Assembly: GCA_029006345.1 (NCBI GenBank)
Contig: JAQXGK010000002.1
Location: 1 to 38,598, forward strand
DNA: 38,598 nt
Origin: Bacillota bacterium
Lineage (GTDB): Bacteria; Bacillota; Clostridia; Oscillospirales; SIG627
Direction of reading: 5' to 3'
Shown here in pieces: positions 29,625-38,598 of this stretch. The notes beneath the pieces were generated by a model. That model was not told the origin of the DNA. It saw only the letters and a list, made by a program, of their open reading frames with translations, and did no database searches. Every line of letters starts with the position of its first letter. The stretch's first letter is position 1. Position numbers and translations under genes: made by a program.

Positions 29625-30121
29625 TGAACCTTATTGTTGCAGTAGACGAGAATTATGCTATAGGCAAGGAAAACAGGCTGCTTTTCTCGATTCCCGACGA
29701 CATGAAGCATTTCCGCGAGATGACTTCCGGTAAAACCGTGGTTATGGGCCGCAGGACGCTGATGTCCTTTCCCGGAGGCAAGCCGCTCAAGAACCGCCGC
29801 AATATCGTGCTCACCCGCAGAGCTGACGCCGAGCCGGACGGCTACGAGATTTGCCGCAGCTTAGACGAGCTTGCACAGCTTTTTAAGGGCGCCGACACCT
29901 CGGACGTTTTTGTCATCGGCGGGGAAAGCGTTTACAGGCTGCTGCTCGACTACTGCGAGTACGCTTATATCACGCATATGGAAAGAAAGTTCGAAGCCGA
30001 CACATATTTCCCGAGGCTGGGAGACGGCTGGTCCTTGTATTCCGAGAGCGGGCAAAAGGATTACGAAGGCTTGAAGTACCGTTTTTCTGTTTATAAAAAC
30101 AGTTCGCCGAAGCAATTATAA
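29624..30121 (+). CDS. folA: Dihydrofolate reductase
   Basis: MNLIVAVDENYAIGKENRLLFSIPDDMKHFREMTSGKTVVMGRRT; TAATG overlap with thyA. Confidence 0.95.
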   Translation: MNLIVAVDENYAIGKENRLLFSIPDDMKHFREMTSGKTVVMGRRTLMSFPGGKPLKNRRNIVLTRRADAEPDGYEICRSLDELAQLFKGADTSDVFVIGGESVYRLLLDYCEYAYITHMERKFEADTYFPRLGDGWSLYSESGQKDYEGLKYRFSVYKNSSPKQL

Positions 30122-30137
30122 AAAATGAAATGTAATA

Positions 30138-30172
30138 AGCAGGGCAAGTAATAGCTTGCTCTGCTTTTTTTT
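30138..30172 (+). terminator. Terminator after folA
   Basis: AGCAGGGCAAG-taatag-CTTGCTCTGCT then T-run. Confidence 0.85.
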
Positions 30173-30248
30173 GCCGTTTTGTAATAAATCTTTCCTTTGC
30201 TGTCAACAATACTCATAGCAAAAAAAGGAGCAAATCTTTTGTGAAAGG

Positions 30249-31382
30249 ATGAAAGCAATGCAAATTTTTAAGCGGTTGATATGCCTGGCGCTTGCCTTTA
30301 CGTTATGCCTTGCGGTGCTGACCTCATGCTCGAGAGAGAATACAAAAAACACCGGGACAGGCTCTCAGGCGCAGAGCAAAAATACCGATGTTCACGTTTT
30401 CTACTATTCTTACAGCGACACCTATATTTCGAGCGTCAGAACGGCGCTTGACAAGAGGCTGTCGGACGAGGGCATAAAGTACCAGGATTATGACGCAAAT
30501 TCAAATCAGACCACGCAAACCGAGCAGGTGCAGACGGCGATAACCAAGGGAGCAAAGCTTTTGATCGTCAATATTGTCAACACCGGCTCAGACGACGCCG
30601 CGGCGGGAATTATCGAGCTTGCGAAGGACAAGAATATCCCGGTTATTTTCTTTAACCGCGAGGTTTCGGACACTGTAGTGAAAAGCTACGACAAATGCGC
30701 GTTTGTCGGAACAGACGCGGCAGAGGCCGGGTATATGCAGGGCGATATGATAGGCGACTACCTCATAAATAACTATAACTCGGTAGACCTGAACGGAGAC
30801 GGCAAGATATCGTATATCATGTTCAAGGGCGAGGAGGGCAATAACGAGGCTATCTACCGCACGAAGTACTCCGTTGAAAACGCCAACAAGATTCTCAAGG
30901 AAAACGGCAAGCCCGAGCTTGACTTTTACGACAGTTCAAATACAGACCGTTATCTTGTGGACAAGGACGGCAAGTGGTCGGCGACCGCGTCGAGCGAGTA
31001 TATGACCACGGCGCTTTCGTCATATAACGAGTCAAAGAATAATATGATTGAGCTTGTCATATGCAATAACGACGGAATGGCGGAGGGCGCTGTCTCGGCT
31101 CTCAATACCGCGGGCTACAACCTCGGCGGAAACGATAAGTATATACCGGTATTCGGTGTGGATGCTACCGACGCGGCCAAGCAGCTTATCTCCGAGGGCA
31201 AGATGACCGGAACCATAAAGCAGGACGCCGAGGGCATGTCGGAGGCGATATCGCATCTTGCCAAGAACGGTTTGAATCCCGATAAGGAGCTTATGGCCGA
31301 TACAGACAAATACAATGTCGATGAGGATGTGTATAAGGTTCGTATAGCCTACGGCATTTATCTCGGAGAAAACTCGAAGTAA
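30249..31382 (+). CDS. mglB: Galactose/glucose-type ABC transporter substrate-binding lipoprotein (MglB-like)
   Basis: Lipobox LTSCSR; periplasmic sugar-binding fold; Ca-loop-like DLNGDGKISYIMFKGE; adjacent to mglA/mglC. Confidence 0.85.
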   Translation: MKAMQIFKRLICLALAFTLCLAVLTSCSRENTKNTGTGSQAQSKNTDVHVFYYSYSDTYISSVRTALDKRLSDEGIKYQDYDANSNQTTQTEQVQTAITKGAKLLIVNIVNTGSDDAAAGIIELAKDKNIPVIFFNREVSDTVVKSYDKCAFVGTDAAEAGYMQGDMIGDYLINNYNSVDLNGDGKISYIMFKGEEGNNEAIYRTKYSVENANKILKENGKPELDFYDSSNTDRYLVDKDGKWSATASSEYMTTALSSYNESKNNMIELVICNNDGMAEGAVSALNTAGYNLGGNDKYIPVFGVDATDAAKQLISEGKMTGTIKQDAEGMSEAISHLAKNGLNPDKELMADTDKYNVDEDVYKVRIAYGIYLGENSK

Positions 31383-31432
31383 TAACAAATACGGGCGTAT
31401 GCCCGTACATAAGATAAGTCGGAGGGGTGTTT

Positions 31433-32929
31433 ATGAGCCAAGCGGTACTTGAAATGAAAAATATATGCAAGGAGTTCCCGGGAGTAAAAGCCCTGTCCGA
31501 CGCACAGCTGACTGTCAGAAAATCGTCGGTTCATGCGCTGATGGGGGAAAACGGCGCGGGCAAATCCACGCTTATGAAGTGCCTGTTCGGCATATATTCC
31601 CACGACAGCGGCAGTATTCTGCTCGAGGGCAGGGAGGTTCGCTTCAAAAGCTCTAAGGAGGCTCTTGAAAACGGCGTTGCGATGGTGCATCAGGAGCTTA
31701 ACCAGGCATTAAAGCGCAATGTTATGGATAATATTTGGCTGGGGCGATATCCGAAAAAATACGGCATTTCCGTGGACGAGGGCAAAATGCTCCGGGAAAC
31801 GACGAAAATATTCAAAACGCTCGGGATAAATGTAGACCCGCGCAGCATTATGAGCACGCTCCCGGTTTCTAAAAGGCAGATGGTGGAGATAGCAAAGGCG
31901 GTGTCGTACGATGCAAAGGTCATAGTGTTCGACGAACCCACCTCGTCGCTGACAGAGGCCGAAACCGAGCATTTGTTCCGCATAATCGACACTCTTAAAA
32001 AGCGCGGCTGCGGAATAATATATATATCGCACAAGATGGAGGAGATTCTTCGCATTTCGGATGAGGTAACGGTAATGCGCGACGGCGCTTGGATCGCTAC
32101 CCGGCCCGCGTCGGAAATGACGATGGAGGAAATAATCCGCATGATGGTCGGGCGCGAGCTGACCAACCGATTCCCTCAAAAGACAAATATCCCCGGCGAC
32201 GTCAGGCTGGAGGTTGAGGCTCTGTCGGGGCAGTATTCCGATATCAGCGACATTTCGTTTTATTTAAGACGCGGCGAGATAGTCGGGTTAGCGGGGCTTG
32301 CGGGAGCGGGCAGGACGGAGCTGCTCGAAACAATTTTCGGCTATGCGGCGCGCAAGAGCGGCAGAATTCTGCTCGACGGCAGGGAAATCACAAATTCAAA
32401 TCCGCGTGAGGCCATTCGCCACGGCTTTGCGCTTCTTACAGAGGAACGCCGCGCGACGGGAATTTTCGGAATACTTAACATTATCGAAAATATGACTGTT
32501 TCAAATCTCAAAAACAGCAGGCGGCTGGGACTGTGGCTGGACTCAGGCAAGCTTTGGCGCGATACCGAGGACAAGATAGGGGCATTGCACATTAAAACTC
32601 CGTCGCCGCGCACGCAGATACGCTCGCTCTCCGGCGGAAACCAGCAGAAGGTCATTCTCGGCAGATGGCTTTTGACTAACCCCGAGATTTTGCTGCTGGA
32701 TGAGCCGACGCGCGGCATTGACGTCGGCGCAAAGTACGAGATATATCAGCTAATTATAGACCTTGCCAAGAGCGGAAAGTCGGTGCTGATGTCGTCGAGC
32801 GAGATTCCCGAGCTGCTCGGCGTGTGCGACCGAATTATCGTAATGTCGGGCGGCCGTATAGCAGGAGAGGTGGCGGCGGGGGATTCTACGCAGGAGGAGA
32901 TTATGACTCTTGCCTCGAAATTCAGCTAA
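31433..32929 (+). CDS. mglA: Sugar ABC transporter ATP-binding protein with two ABC domains (MglA-like)
   Basis: [57 protein letters not shown] 31433. Confidence 0.92.
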   Translation: MSQAVLEMKNICKEFPGVKALSDAQLTVRKSSVHALMGENGAGKSTLMKCLFGIYSHDSGSILLEGREVRFKSSKEALENGVAMVHQELNQALKRNVMDNIWLGRYPKKYGISVDEGKMLRETTKIFKTLGINVDPRSIMSTLPVSKRQMVEIAKAVSYDAKVIVFDEPTSSLTEAETEHLFRIIDTLKKRGCGIIYISHKMEEILRISDEVTVMRDGAWIATRPASEMTMEEIIRMMVGRELTNRFPQKTNIPGDVRLEVEALSGQYSDISDISFYLRRGEIVGLAGLAGAGRTELLETIFGYAARKSGRILLDGREITNSNPREAIRHGFALLTEERRATGIFGILNIIENMTVSNLKNSRRLGLWLDSGKLWRDTEDKIGALHIKTPSPRTQIRSLSGGNQQKVILGRWLLTNPEILLLDEPTRGIDVGAKYEIYQLIIDLAKSGKSVLMSSSEIPELLGVCDRIIVMSGGRIAGEVAAGDSTQEEIMTLASKFS

Positions 32930-32942
32930 AGGAGAAGTTATA

Positions 32943-34010
32943 TTGTATCTGTTTGGAAATAACAGCCGGCTTCAAGCCTTCTTTCAGCTTGACCGACGAG
33001 AAAAAAATAAGGTTTTAAGAGAATTTCTCATAAACAATTCGCTTTACATCTTTTTGATAGCCGCGATTATTGCCATATGGCTGACCGATACGAGCTTTCT
33101 GTCGGCTTCATCGGTAATAAATATCATTTCGCTGTCGGCCGCCAATCTGCCGATAGCGCTCGGCATCGCAGGCTGTATAGTGCTGACGGGCACCGACCTT
33201 TCGGCGGGACGCATAGTCGGCTTGACGGCATGTGTTGTCGCTTCGCTTTTGCAGTCGTCGGATTATGCCACGCGAATGTTTGCCGGCGGCAAGCCGATAA
33301 ACTTAGTTCTTGCCTTTATCATCGCCGTATTGATAGGCGGTCTCGTCGGTCTTGTGAACGGCTTTTGCACCGCAAAATTCAATCTTCATCCGTTTATAGT
33401 AACGCTTTCTACGCAGCTTATAGTTTACGGATTGCTGCTAATGTATCTGATGATAGGAACAAATAACGGCCAGTCGATTTCCGGTCTTGATTCGAAATAT
33501 ACAAGCTTAGTAAAGGGCAGTTTTGTCAGCTTCCGCGGCACCAGAATACCGAATTTCGTCTGGTTTGCGGCGATAATAACCGTAATTATGTGGTTTGTAT
33601 GGAATAAAACCGCATTCGGCAAAAATATGTTCGCGGTCGGCTCCAATCCCGAGGCGGCGAGCGTTTCAGGCGTCAATGTAAGCGCAACCATTATCCTCGT
33701 ATTTCTGCTCGCCGGAGTGCTGTACGGCGTCACCGGCTTTATCGAAGCCGCGAGAATAGGCTCAAACAGCGCGGCGACCGGACTCAACTACGAGCTTGAC
33801 GCAATAGCCGCCTGTGTTATCGGCGGTGTGTCGTTTGTCGGCGGTATCGGCAAGATACGCGGCGTTATAATCGGAGTAGTTCTGCTCAGAATCATCTTTG
33901 TCGGGCTGACATTTTTGTCTATTGACGCAAATATGCAGTATGTAATCAAGGGACTCATTATACTTGTCGCCTGCGCTATCGATATGAGAAAATATCTGGT
34001 AAGGAAGTGA
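32943..34010 (+). CDS. mglC: Sugar ABC transporter permease (MglC-like)
   Basis: ALGIAGCIVLTGTDLSAGRIVGLTA; ARIGSNSAATGLNYELDAIAACVIGGVSFVGGIG; TTG at 32943 with aaaggag 8 nt upstream. Confidence 0.88.
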   Translation: MYLFGNNSRLQAFFQLDRREKNKVLREFLINNSLYIFLIAAIIAIWLTDTSFLSASSVINIISLSAANLPIALGIAGCIVLTGTDLSAGRIVGLTACVVASLLQSSDYATRMFAGGKPINLVLAFIIAVLIGGLVGLVNGFCTAKFNLHPFIVTLSTQLIVYGLLLMYLMIGTNNGQSISGLDSKYTSLVKGSFVSFRGTRIPNFVWFAAIITVIMWFVWNKTAFGKNMFAVGSNPEAASVSGVNVSATIILVFLLAGVLYGVTGFIEAARIGSNSAATGLNYELDAIAACVIGGVSFVGGIGKIRGVIIGVVLLRIIFVGLTFLSIDANMQYVIKGLIILVACAIDMRKYLVRK

Positions 34011-34015
34011 TATGG

Positions 34016-34138
34016 GTGTTCAAAAAGCATAGGGGCGGACTTTACGGAGCGGCAAAAATATCCGTGCGTCTTTTGGACGGGGTCATTATAGCGGGTATCG
34101 TCGCTCTCGCCGCCGTGATGATTCTCGCGGCAAAGTAG
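34016..34138 (+). CDS. 40-aa putative membrane microprotein, (M)FKKHRGGLYGAAKISVRLLDGVIIAGIVALAAVMILAAK
   Basis: GTG start 8 nt after aaggaag RBS; single hydrophobic helix with basic N-terminus; followed directly by a terminator. Confidence 0.6.
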   Translation: MFKKHRGGLYGAAKISVRLLDGVIIAGIVALAAVMILAAK

Positions 34139-34145
34139 CTCAAGT

Positions 34146-34177
34146 AAAAAAGTCTCCGCGATATCGCGGAGACTTTT
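34146..34177. terminator. Bidirectional terminator between the mgl operon and typA
   Basis: AAAAAGTCTCCGCGATATCGCGGAGACTTTTT, perfect palindrome. Confidence 0.88.
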
Positions 34178-34186
34178 TACATTTGC

Positions 34187-36007
34187 TTATCCCTTGAGCT
34201 TAGCGTTGGTCTTTGCGCGCAGCTCGTTTGAAAGAATCTTCTTTCTGAGACGGAGTGATTTGGGAGTGACCTCGAGCAGCTCGTCATCGGCGATAAATTC
34301 GAGGCACTTTTCAAGGCTCATCACCTTTGGTGGAACCAGGCGGAGCGCTTCGTCTGCGCCTGCCGAACGGATAGCGGTCAGATGCTTCTTCTTACAGGGA
34401 TTTACCACCAGGTCGTTGCCGTCGTTTGATTCGCCGATAATCATTCCCTCGTAAATGTGCGTATTAACGCCGATGAACATTGTACCTCTGTCCTGCGCGT
34501 TGTAGAGACCGTAGGAAGTGGTGGTATCGGTTTCCCAGGCGATAAGCGCGCCGCGAGAACGGTTGACTACGGCACCCTTGAGAGGATGATAGCCCTCAAA
34601 CTCGGTATTTACTACCGCGTTGCCCTTGGTGGAGGTCATAAGGTCGCTTCTTACGCCTATCAGAGCGCGGGAGGTGATGAGAAATTCAAGCCTTGTAAAG
34701 CCGGAGGTCGAGGGAGCCATCTGTCTCATTTCGCCCTTGCGCTGCGATATGTAGTCGATAACCGTGCCGTTGTATTCGTCCGGGACGTCGATTGTCAGTA
34801 TTTCGTACGGCTCGCACAGCACGCCGTCTATCTCTTTTGTAATTACCGTCGGGTTTGAAACCTGAAATTCATAGCCCTGGCGGCGCATATTCTCTATAAG
34901 GACCGAGAGGTGAAGCTCGCCTCTGCCGGATACCTTGAAGGTGTCGGTGGAGTCGGTATCCTCGACCTTTAAGCTGATGTTTGATTCCAGCTCTCTGTAG
35001 AGACGCTCGCGCAGATGGCGGGAGGTGACAAAATCGCCTTCGTTTCCGGCAAACGGACTGGTGTTTACCGAGAAGAACATACTGAGCACGGGCTGCTCTA
35101 TCTCGACGAAGGGCAGAGCCTCGGGAGTGTCGGCGGCGCACATTGTGTCGCCTATTTCAATGTCCGGAACGCCGGTGATACATACAATGTCGCCTACGGA
35201 GGCGCTCTGAACAGGGTGCTTCTTCAGACCGTCGAAGATAAAGAGGCTGGCTATCTTTGTTTTGTCGATCTTGCCGTCCTTGCGGCAGATGGATATAAAG
35301 GTCTTTTCGGCAATCGAGCCGCGGGAAATTCTTCCGACGGCGATTCTGCCGGTGTATTCATTAAAGTCGATGTTGGAGACCATCATCTGGAAGGGAGCGT
35401 TTTCATCGCCCTGCGGATGAGGGATTCTTTCGAGAATGGCGTCAAAGAGGGGAATGAGGTTTTCGCCCTTCTTGTCCGGCTCGTCGCTTGCCCAGCCGTC
35501 CCTGCCGGAAGCGTAAAGCACCGGCATGTCGAGCTGCTCCTCACTGGCGTCCAGGTCTATAAGCAGGTCGTACATCTCGTTGAGCACTTCTTTCGGGCGT
35601 GCGTTCGGACGGTCGATTTTGTTTATTACGATAATGGGCACAAGATTGAGCGCCAGCGCCTTCTTGAGCACCGTTCTTGTCTGCGGCATACAGCCCTCAA
35701 ACGCGTCAACAAGCAGTATTACGCCGTCAACCATTGACAGACTGCGCTCGACCTCTCCGCCGAAATCGGCGTGGCCGGGGGTATCGACTATGTTTATAAA
35801 TGTTCCCTTGTAGAACAGAGAGGTGTTCTTTGCAAGGATGGTAATTCCTCTTTCTCTTTCAATATCGCCGGAGTCCATGACTCTTTCCTCGACCTGCTCG
35901 TTTTCCCGGAATGTACCGGTCTGCTTGAGCATGGCGTCGACAAGAGTCGTCTTGCCGTGGTCGACGTGGGCGATTATTGCTATATTTCTGATATTTTCCT
36001 TATTCAT
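34187..36007 (-). CDS. typA: Translational GTPase TypA/BipA
   Basis: MNKENIRNIAIIAHVDHGKTTLVDAMLKQTGTFRENEQVEERVMDSGDIERERGITI; ATG at 36007. Confidence 0.97.
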   Translation of the reverse strand: MNKENIRNIAIIAHVDHGKTTLVDAMLKQTGTFRENEQVEERVMDSGDIERERGITILAKNTSLFYKGTFINIVDTPGHADFGGEVERSLSMVDGVILLVDAFEGCMPQTRTVLKKALALNLVPIIVINKIDRPNARPKEVLNEMYDLLIDLDASEEQLDMPVLYASGRDGWASDEPDKKGENLIPLFDAILERIPHPQGDENAPFQMMVSNIDFNEYTGRIAVGRISRGSIAEKTFISICRKDGKIDKTKIASLFIFDGLKKHPVQSASVGDIVCITGVPDIEIGDTMCAADTPEALPFVEIEQPVLSMFFSVNTSPFAGNEGDFVTSRHLRERLYRELESNISLKVEDTDSTDTFKVSGRGELHLSVLIENMRRQGYEFQVSNPTVITKEIDGVLCEPYEILTIDVPDEYNGTVIDYISQRKGEMRQMAPSTSGFTRLEFLITSRALIGVRSDLMTSTKGNAVVNTEFEGYHPLKGAVVNRSRGALIAWETDTTTSYGLYNAQDRGTMFIGVNTHIYEGMIIGESNDGNDLVVNPCKKKHLTAIRSAGADEALRLVPPKVMSLEKCLEFIADDELLEVTPKSLRLRKKILSNELRAKTNAKLKG

Positions 36008-36078
36008 ACCTGTGCTTGCCTTTCCTGTTGTTGCTGAAAGAACGCAAATGTGACTTTCATACACTGATTTAACAAACC

Positions 36079-36107
36079 ATTATATCACGGCATGATAGAT
36101 TTGACAA
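36079..36107 (-). promoter_or_regulatory. Promoter for typA
   Basis: Minus strand TTGTCA, 17 nt, TATAAT. Confidence 0.65.
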
Positions 36108-36130
36108 TAGCGAACAACGTCAAAATACAC

Positions 36131-36159
36131 TTGAATTTTATCGGTGTAAATGGTATCAT
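36131..36159 (+). promoter_or_regulatory. Promoter for the PfkB-family kinase gene
   Basis: TTGAAT, 17 nt, TATCAT. Confidence 0.6.
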
Positions 36160-36201
36160 TGTTAACAGAATAATAGATTTGTTGTGAAAGGTGAACTTAC
36201 T

Positions 36202-37215
36202 ATGAATAAAGGAATTACCATCGCGGGAAACCTTATCGTCGACCATGTTAAGCTGATAGACAGCTATCCGGAGGTCGGCATGCTGACCAATATTCGCTCT
36301 GTGTCCGACAGCATCGGAGGATGTGCGGGAAATACCATCTGCGATATAGCGAAAATAGACCCGTCGGTCAAGCTCAACTGCATCGGAAGAGTAGGCGGCG
36401 ACGCGGACGGAGAATATATAAAGAGTGTTCTGACATCCCTCGGGGTCGATATCTCACACGTAATAACCGACAGCGAGGCGGTAAGTTCGTTTACCGACGT
36501 CATGACCTCTCTTGCTACAAACGAACGCACCTTCTTTCAGGCTCGCGGCGCAAATGCGCGCTTTTGCCTGGATGACATTCCTTTTGACACGCTCGACACC
36601 GATATTTTCCATATCGGCTACGCACTGCTTCTCGATGAATTTGACAAGGAGGACCCGGAATACGGAACAGTGCTTGCACGTGCGCTTAAAATGGCTCAGG
36701 ACAGGGGAATCAAGACCTCTATGGACGTCGTGAGCGAGGCAAGCGACCGCTTCAAGAGACTGGTTACGCCCTGTCTCAAATATTGTAACTACGCTATTAT
36801 CAACGAGGTGGAGGTGGCGCAGACTACCGGCATAAATGTGCGCCGCGCAGACAAGACGATAGACGACGCCGCTGTCAGAAGCGCGATTGCAAGGCTGTTT
36901 GAGCTCGGCGTAAAGGATGTAGTGTGCGTTCATTCGCCTGAGGGCGGCTGGTACGGCACGAGTGACGGCAAGGTTTACTATCACGACGCGCTGTATCTGC
37001 CCAAGAGCTTCATAAAGGGCAAGGTCGGAGCGGGCGATGCGTTCTGTGCCGGAATGCTGTATTCTCTCTACCGCGAGTTTGACCCCGAGTATTCTCTCCG
37101 TGTCGCCGGCGCGGCGGCGGGAGCCAACCTCTCCGCGAACGATTCCATTTCCGGACTTCGTCCCTTTGACGAGATGATGAAGCTGGACGAGGAATACGGC
37201 ACTCTCGCAGAATAA
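36202..37215 (+). CDS. PfkB-family carbohydrate kinase
   Basis: GGCAGNTICDIAKID...CIGRVGGDADGEYI; GKVGAGDAFCAGMLYSL. Confidence 0.9.
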   Translation: MNKGITIAGNLIVDHVKLIDSYPEVGMLTNIRSVSDSIGGCAGNTICDIAKIDPSVKLNCIGRVGGDADGEYIKSVLTSLGVDISHVITDSEAVSSFTDVMTSLATNERTFFQARGANARFCLDDIPFDTLDTDIFHIGYALLLDEFDKEDPEYGTVLARALKMAQDRGIKTSMDVVSEASDRFKRLVTPCLKYCNYAIINEVEVAQTTGINVRRADKTIDDAAVRSAIARLFELGVKDVVCVHSPEGGWYGTSDGKVYYHDALYLPKSFIKGKVGAGDAFCAGMLYSLYREFDPEYSLRVAGAAAGANLSANDSISGLRPFDEMMKLDEEYGTLAE

Positions 37216-37378
37216 TAACCTAAAAAAGCCTTGATTACGGCGGGTTTTTGATTTACGCAACCGTAAGTTGCTGTTTTGAAAACTCGAATATATGGAAAAA
37301 TTGTCGCCGCAACTGCAGAATAGAGACAGAAACGGGCGGCAAACTCAAATGCCGTATGAAAGGAACAGGTACTGTTTT

Positions 37379-38277
37379 ATGAATATCGAAACAGCAAATA
37401 GGTTAGTTACGCTCAGAAAGGAACACAATCTGTCTCAGGAGGCGCTTGCCGAAAAGCTGGGCATCAGCCGTCAGGCAGTATCCAAGTGGGAGCGGGCAGA
37501 GCATCGCCCGATACCGATAACTTGATTATGCTTGCAAAGCTGTACGGAATGTCGCTTGACGAGCTTCTCAATATCAAGACATCTGAGAGCGGACGGCAGG
37601 AGGCGCAAAACGACTGCAACTGCGGCTCGGAGGATAAGAGCGACTGCTCCGACTCCGACGGCGGTGACAGATTTCAGTGCGATTCAGAGGGTTTCCGGTT
37701 TAAGGATTCGGAGGACAAGGTACATGTCGGCTGGAACGGCATCCACGTCTCCGAAAAGAACGGCGACCAGGTCAATATCGGCTGGAACGGTATCCATGTC
37801 AAAGCCAAAGACGGCGACGAGGTCAATATCGGCCGAAAGTGGGATGACAAAGACTGGGAAAAGTGGAAGAGCGATATCGACCAAAACTACTTCAGCGATT
37901 GGAAGCATTACGGCGCGCGCACCGATTTTCCGATAGCGGCGGTGGTAATTACTCTGTATATCATTCTCGGCTTTGTGACGTCGCTGTGGCATCCGCTCTG
38001 GATAATGCTGCTGGCGATACCGCTGTTTTCCAGCATTGTAAAGGCCGTAAGGTACCGCAATATACGGAAATTCTCGTACTTTTCCCTTGTGCTTGCGGCG
38101 TTTTTAATACTCGGATGTGTTTTTGATTTGTGGAATCCCGCCTGGGTGCTTTTTGTAACTGTTCCGCTGTATCATTCGCTTGTGAATTATTTCAGTAAGC
38201 TCCGGGCTAAGCGAAAGGCCGGCGGCGATACGGGCGCTCAGCAGGAAACTTCCGAGACGCCTGAGCAAAGCTTATAA
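37379..38277 (+). pseudogene. XRE-family HTH regulator with tandem repeats and C-terminal TM region, interrupted by a -1 frameshift near 37501
   Basis: MNIETANRLVTLRKEHNLSQEALAEKLGISRQAVSKWERAE in one frame continues as ASPDTDNLIMLAKLYGMSLDELLN in the next. Confidence 0.75.
37714..37830 (+). repeat. 51-nt (17-aa) coding tandem repeat, two full copies and one partial
   Basis: DKVHVGWNGIHVSEKNG / DQVNIGWNGIHVKAKDG / DEVNIG. Confidence 0.85.
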
Positions 38278-38287
38278 GGCGGTTAAT

Positions 38288-38324
38288 CCTCTGTATGACG
38301 GCGCTCATACAGAGGTTTTCTTTT
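38288..38324 (+). terminator. Terminator after the XRE regulator
   Basis: CCTCTGTATGA-cggcgc-TCATACAGAGG then TTTTCTTTT. Confidence 0.85.
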
Positions 38325-38340
38325 GCCCTGACTCCGAAGA

Positions 38341-38372
38341 AATAAAAACAGCCCGAACATTTGTGTCCGGGC
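38341..38372 (-). terminator. Terminator of the minus-strand gene at the window edge
   Basis: Minus strand GCCCGGACA-caaa-TGTTCGGGC then TGTTTTTATT. Confidence 0.7.
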
Positions 38373-38425
38373 CGTCAGCTTTGCAGAGCTCATTTATTGA
38401 CCCCGCAAAGCTGTTTTACGCGTTA

Positions 38426-38598
38426 TTATTTTGTCATTAACGATTTGATTATTGCCCATGCCCGGTCTGCACAACGGGCATAAACTATAACGCAGTTGCC
38501 GTCCCACATAAAGGCAACGCTGCCTTCCTCGGACAGCTCCTCTGCGACCCGCTGTTCGGTCAGTCCGGCAAGCTCGCCGATACACCTTTGAATATCAT
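38426..38598 (-). CDS. C-terminal part of an unidentified protein cut by the window edge
   Basis: Open minus frame ...DIQRCIGELAGLTEQRVAEELSEEGSVAFMWDGNCVIVYARCADRAWAIIKSLMTK*. Confidence 0.5.
   Translation of the reverse strand, partial: DIQRCIGELAGLTEQRVAEELSEEGSVAFMWDGNCVIVYARCADRAWAIIKSLMTK

Noticed and set aside
36100-36124. TTTGAC/GTCAAA inverted repeat between typA and the PfkB kinase
   Set aside because: It overlaps the typA -35 region and is short; not enough to call an operator.
37714-37830. Possible CRISPR or intergenic repeat array
   Set aside because: The repeats are in frame inside a coding region with diverged copies and no spacers.

Overview
The window is chromosomal core-genome DNA. 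Gene order, codon usage and protein families suggest a Clostridia/Oscillospiraceae-like Firmicute (inference). Positions 235-16750 hold a complete S10-spc-alpha ribosomal protein supercluster (rpsJ to rplQ, with secY, adk, map, a KOW protein, infA and rpmJ), preceded by a strong promoter and a ~440-nt structured leader. After it come a DUF436/YwlG-like protein, an NlpC/P60 protein, a clostripain-family lipoprotein, a minus-strand three-gene set (divergent RnfC-like, divergent RnfD-like, lipoprotein), a zinc-ribbon protein, a SigH-like sigma factor, a DUF4364-like protein, tig-clpP-clpX, thyA-folA, an mglBAC-type sugar ABC transporter, typA/bipA, a PfkB-family kinase and a frameshifted XRE-family membrane regulator. 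I found no CRISPR array, prophage or transposon. The best leads are: (1) the RnfC/RnfD-like pair, which keeps its 4Fe-4S ligands but has lost the usual FMN-related motifs and is coupled to an uncharacterised lipoprotein; (2) a degenerate 67-nt tRNA-like element between the sigma factor and zinc-ribbon genes; (3) similar Lys/Ala/Pro histone-H1-like tails on L17 and trigger factor; (4) an unannotated 40-aa membrane microprotein after mglC; (5) several structured leaders inside the ribosomal cluster; and (6) a single-base frameshift in the XRE regulator. All calls come from reading the sequence; no searches or folding programs were run.
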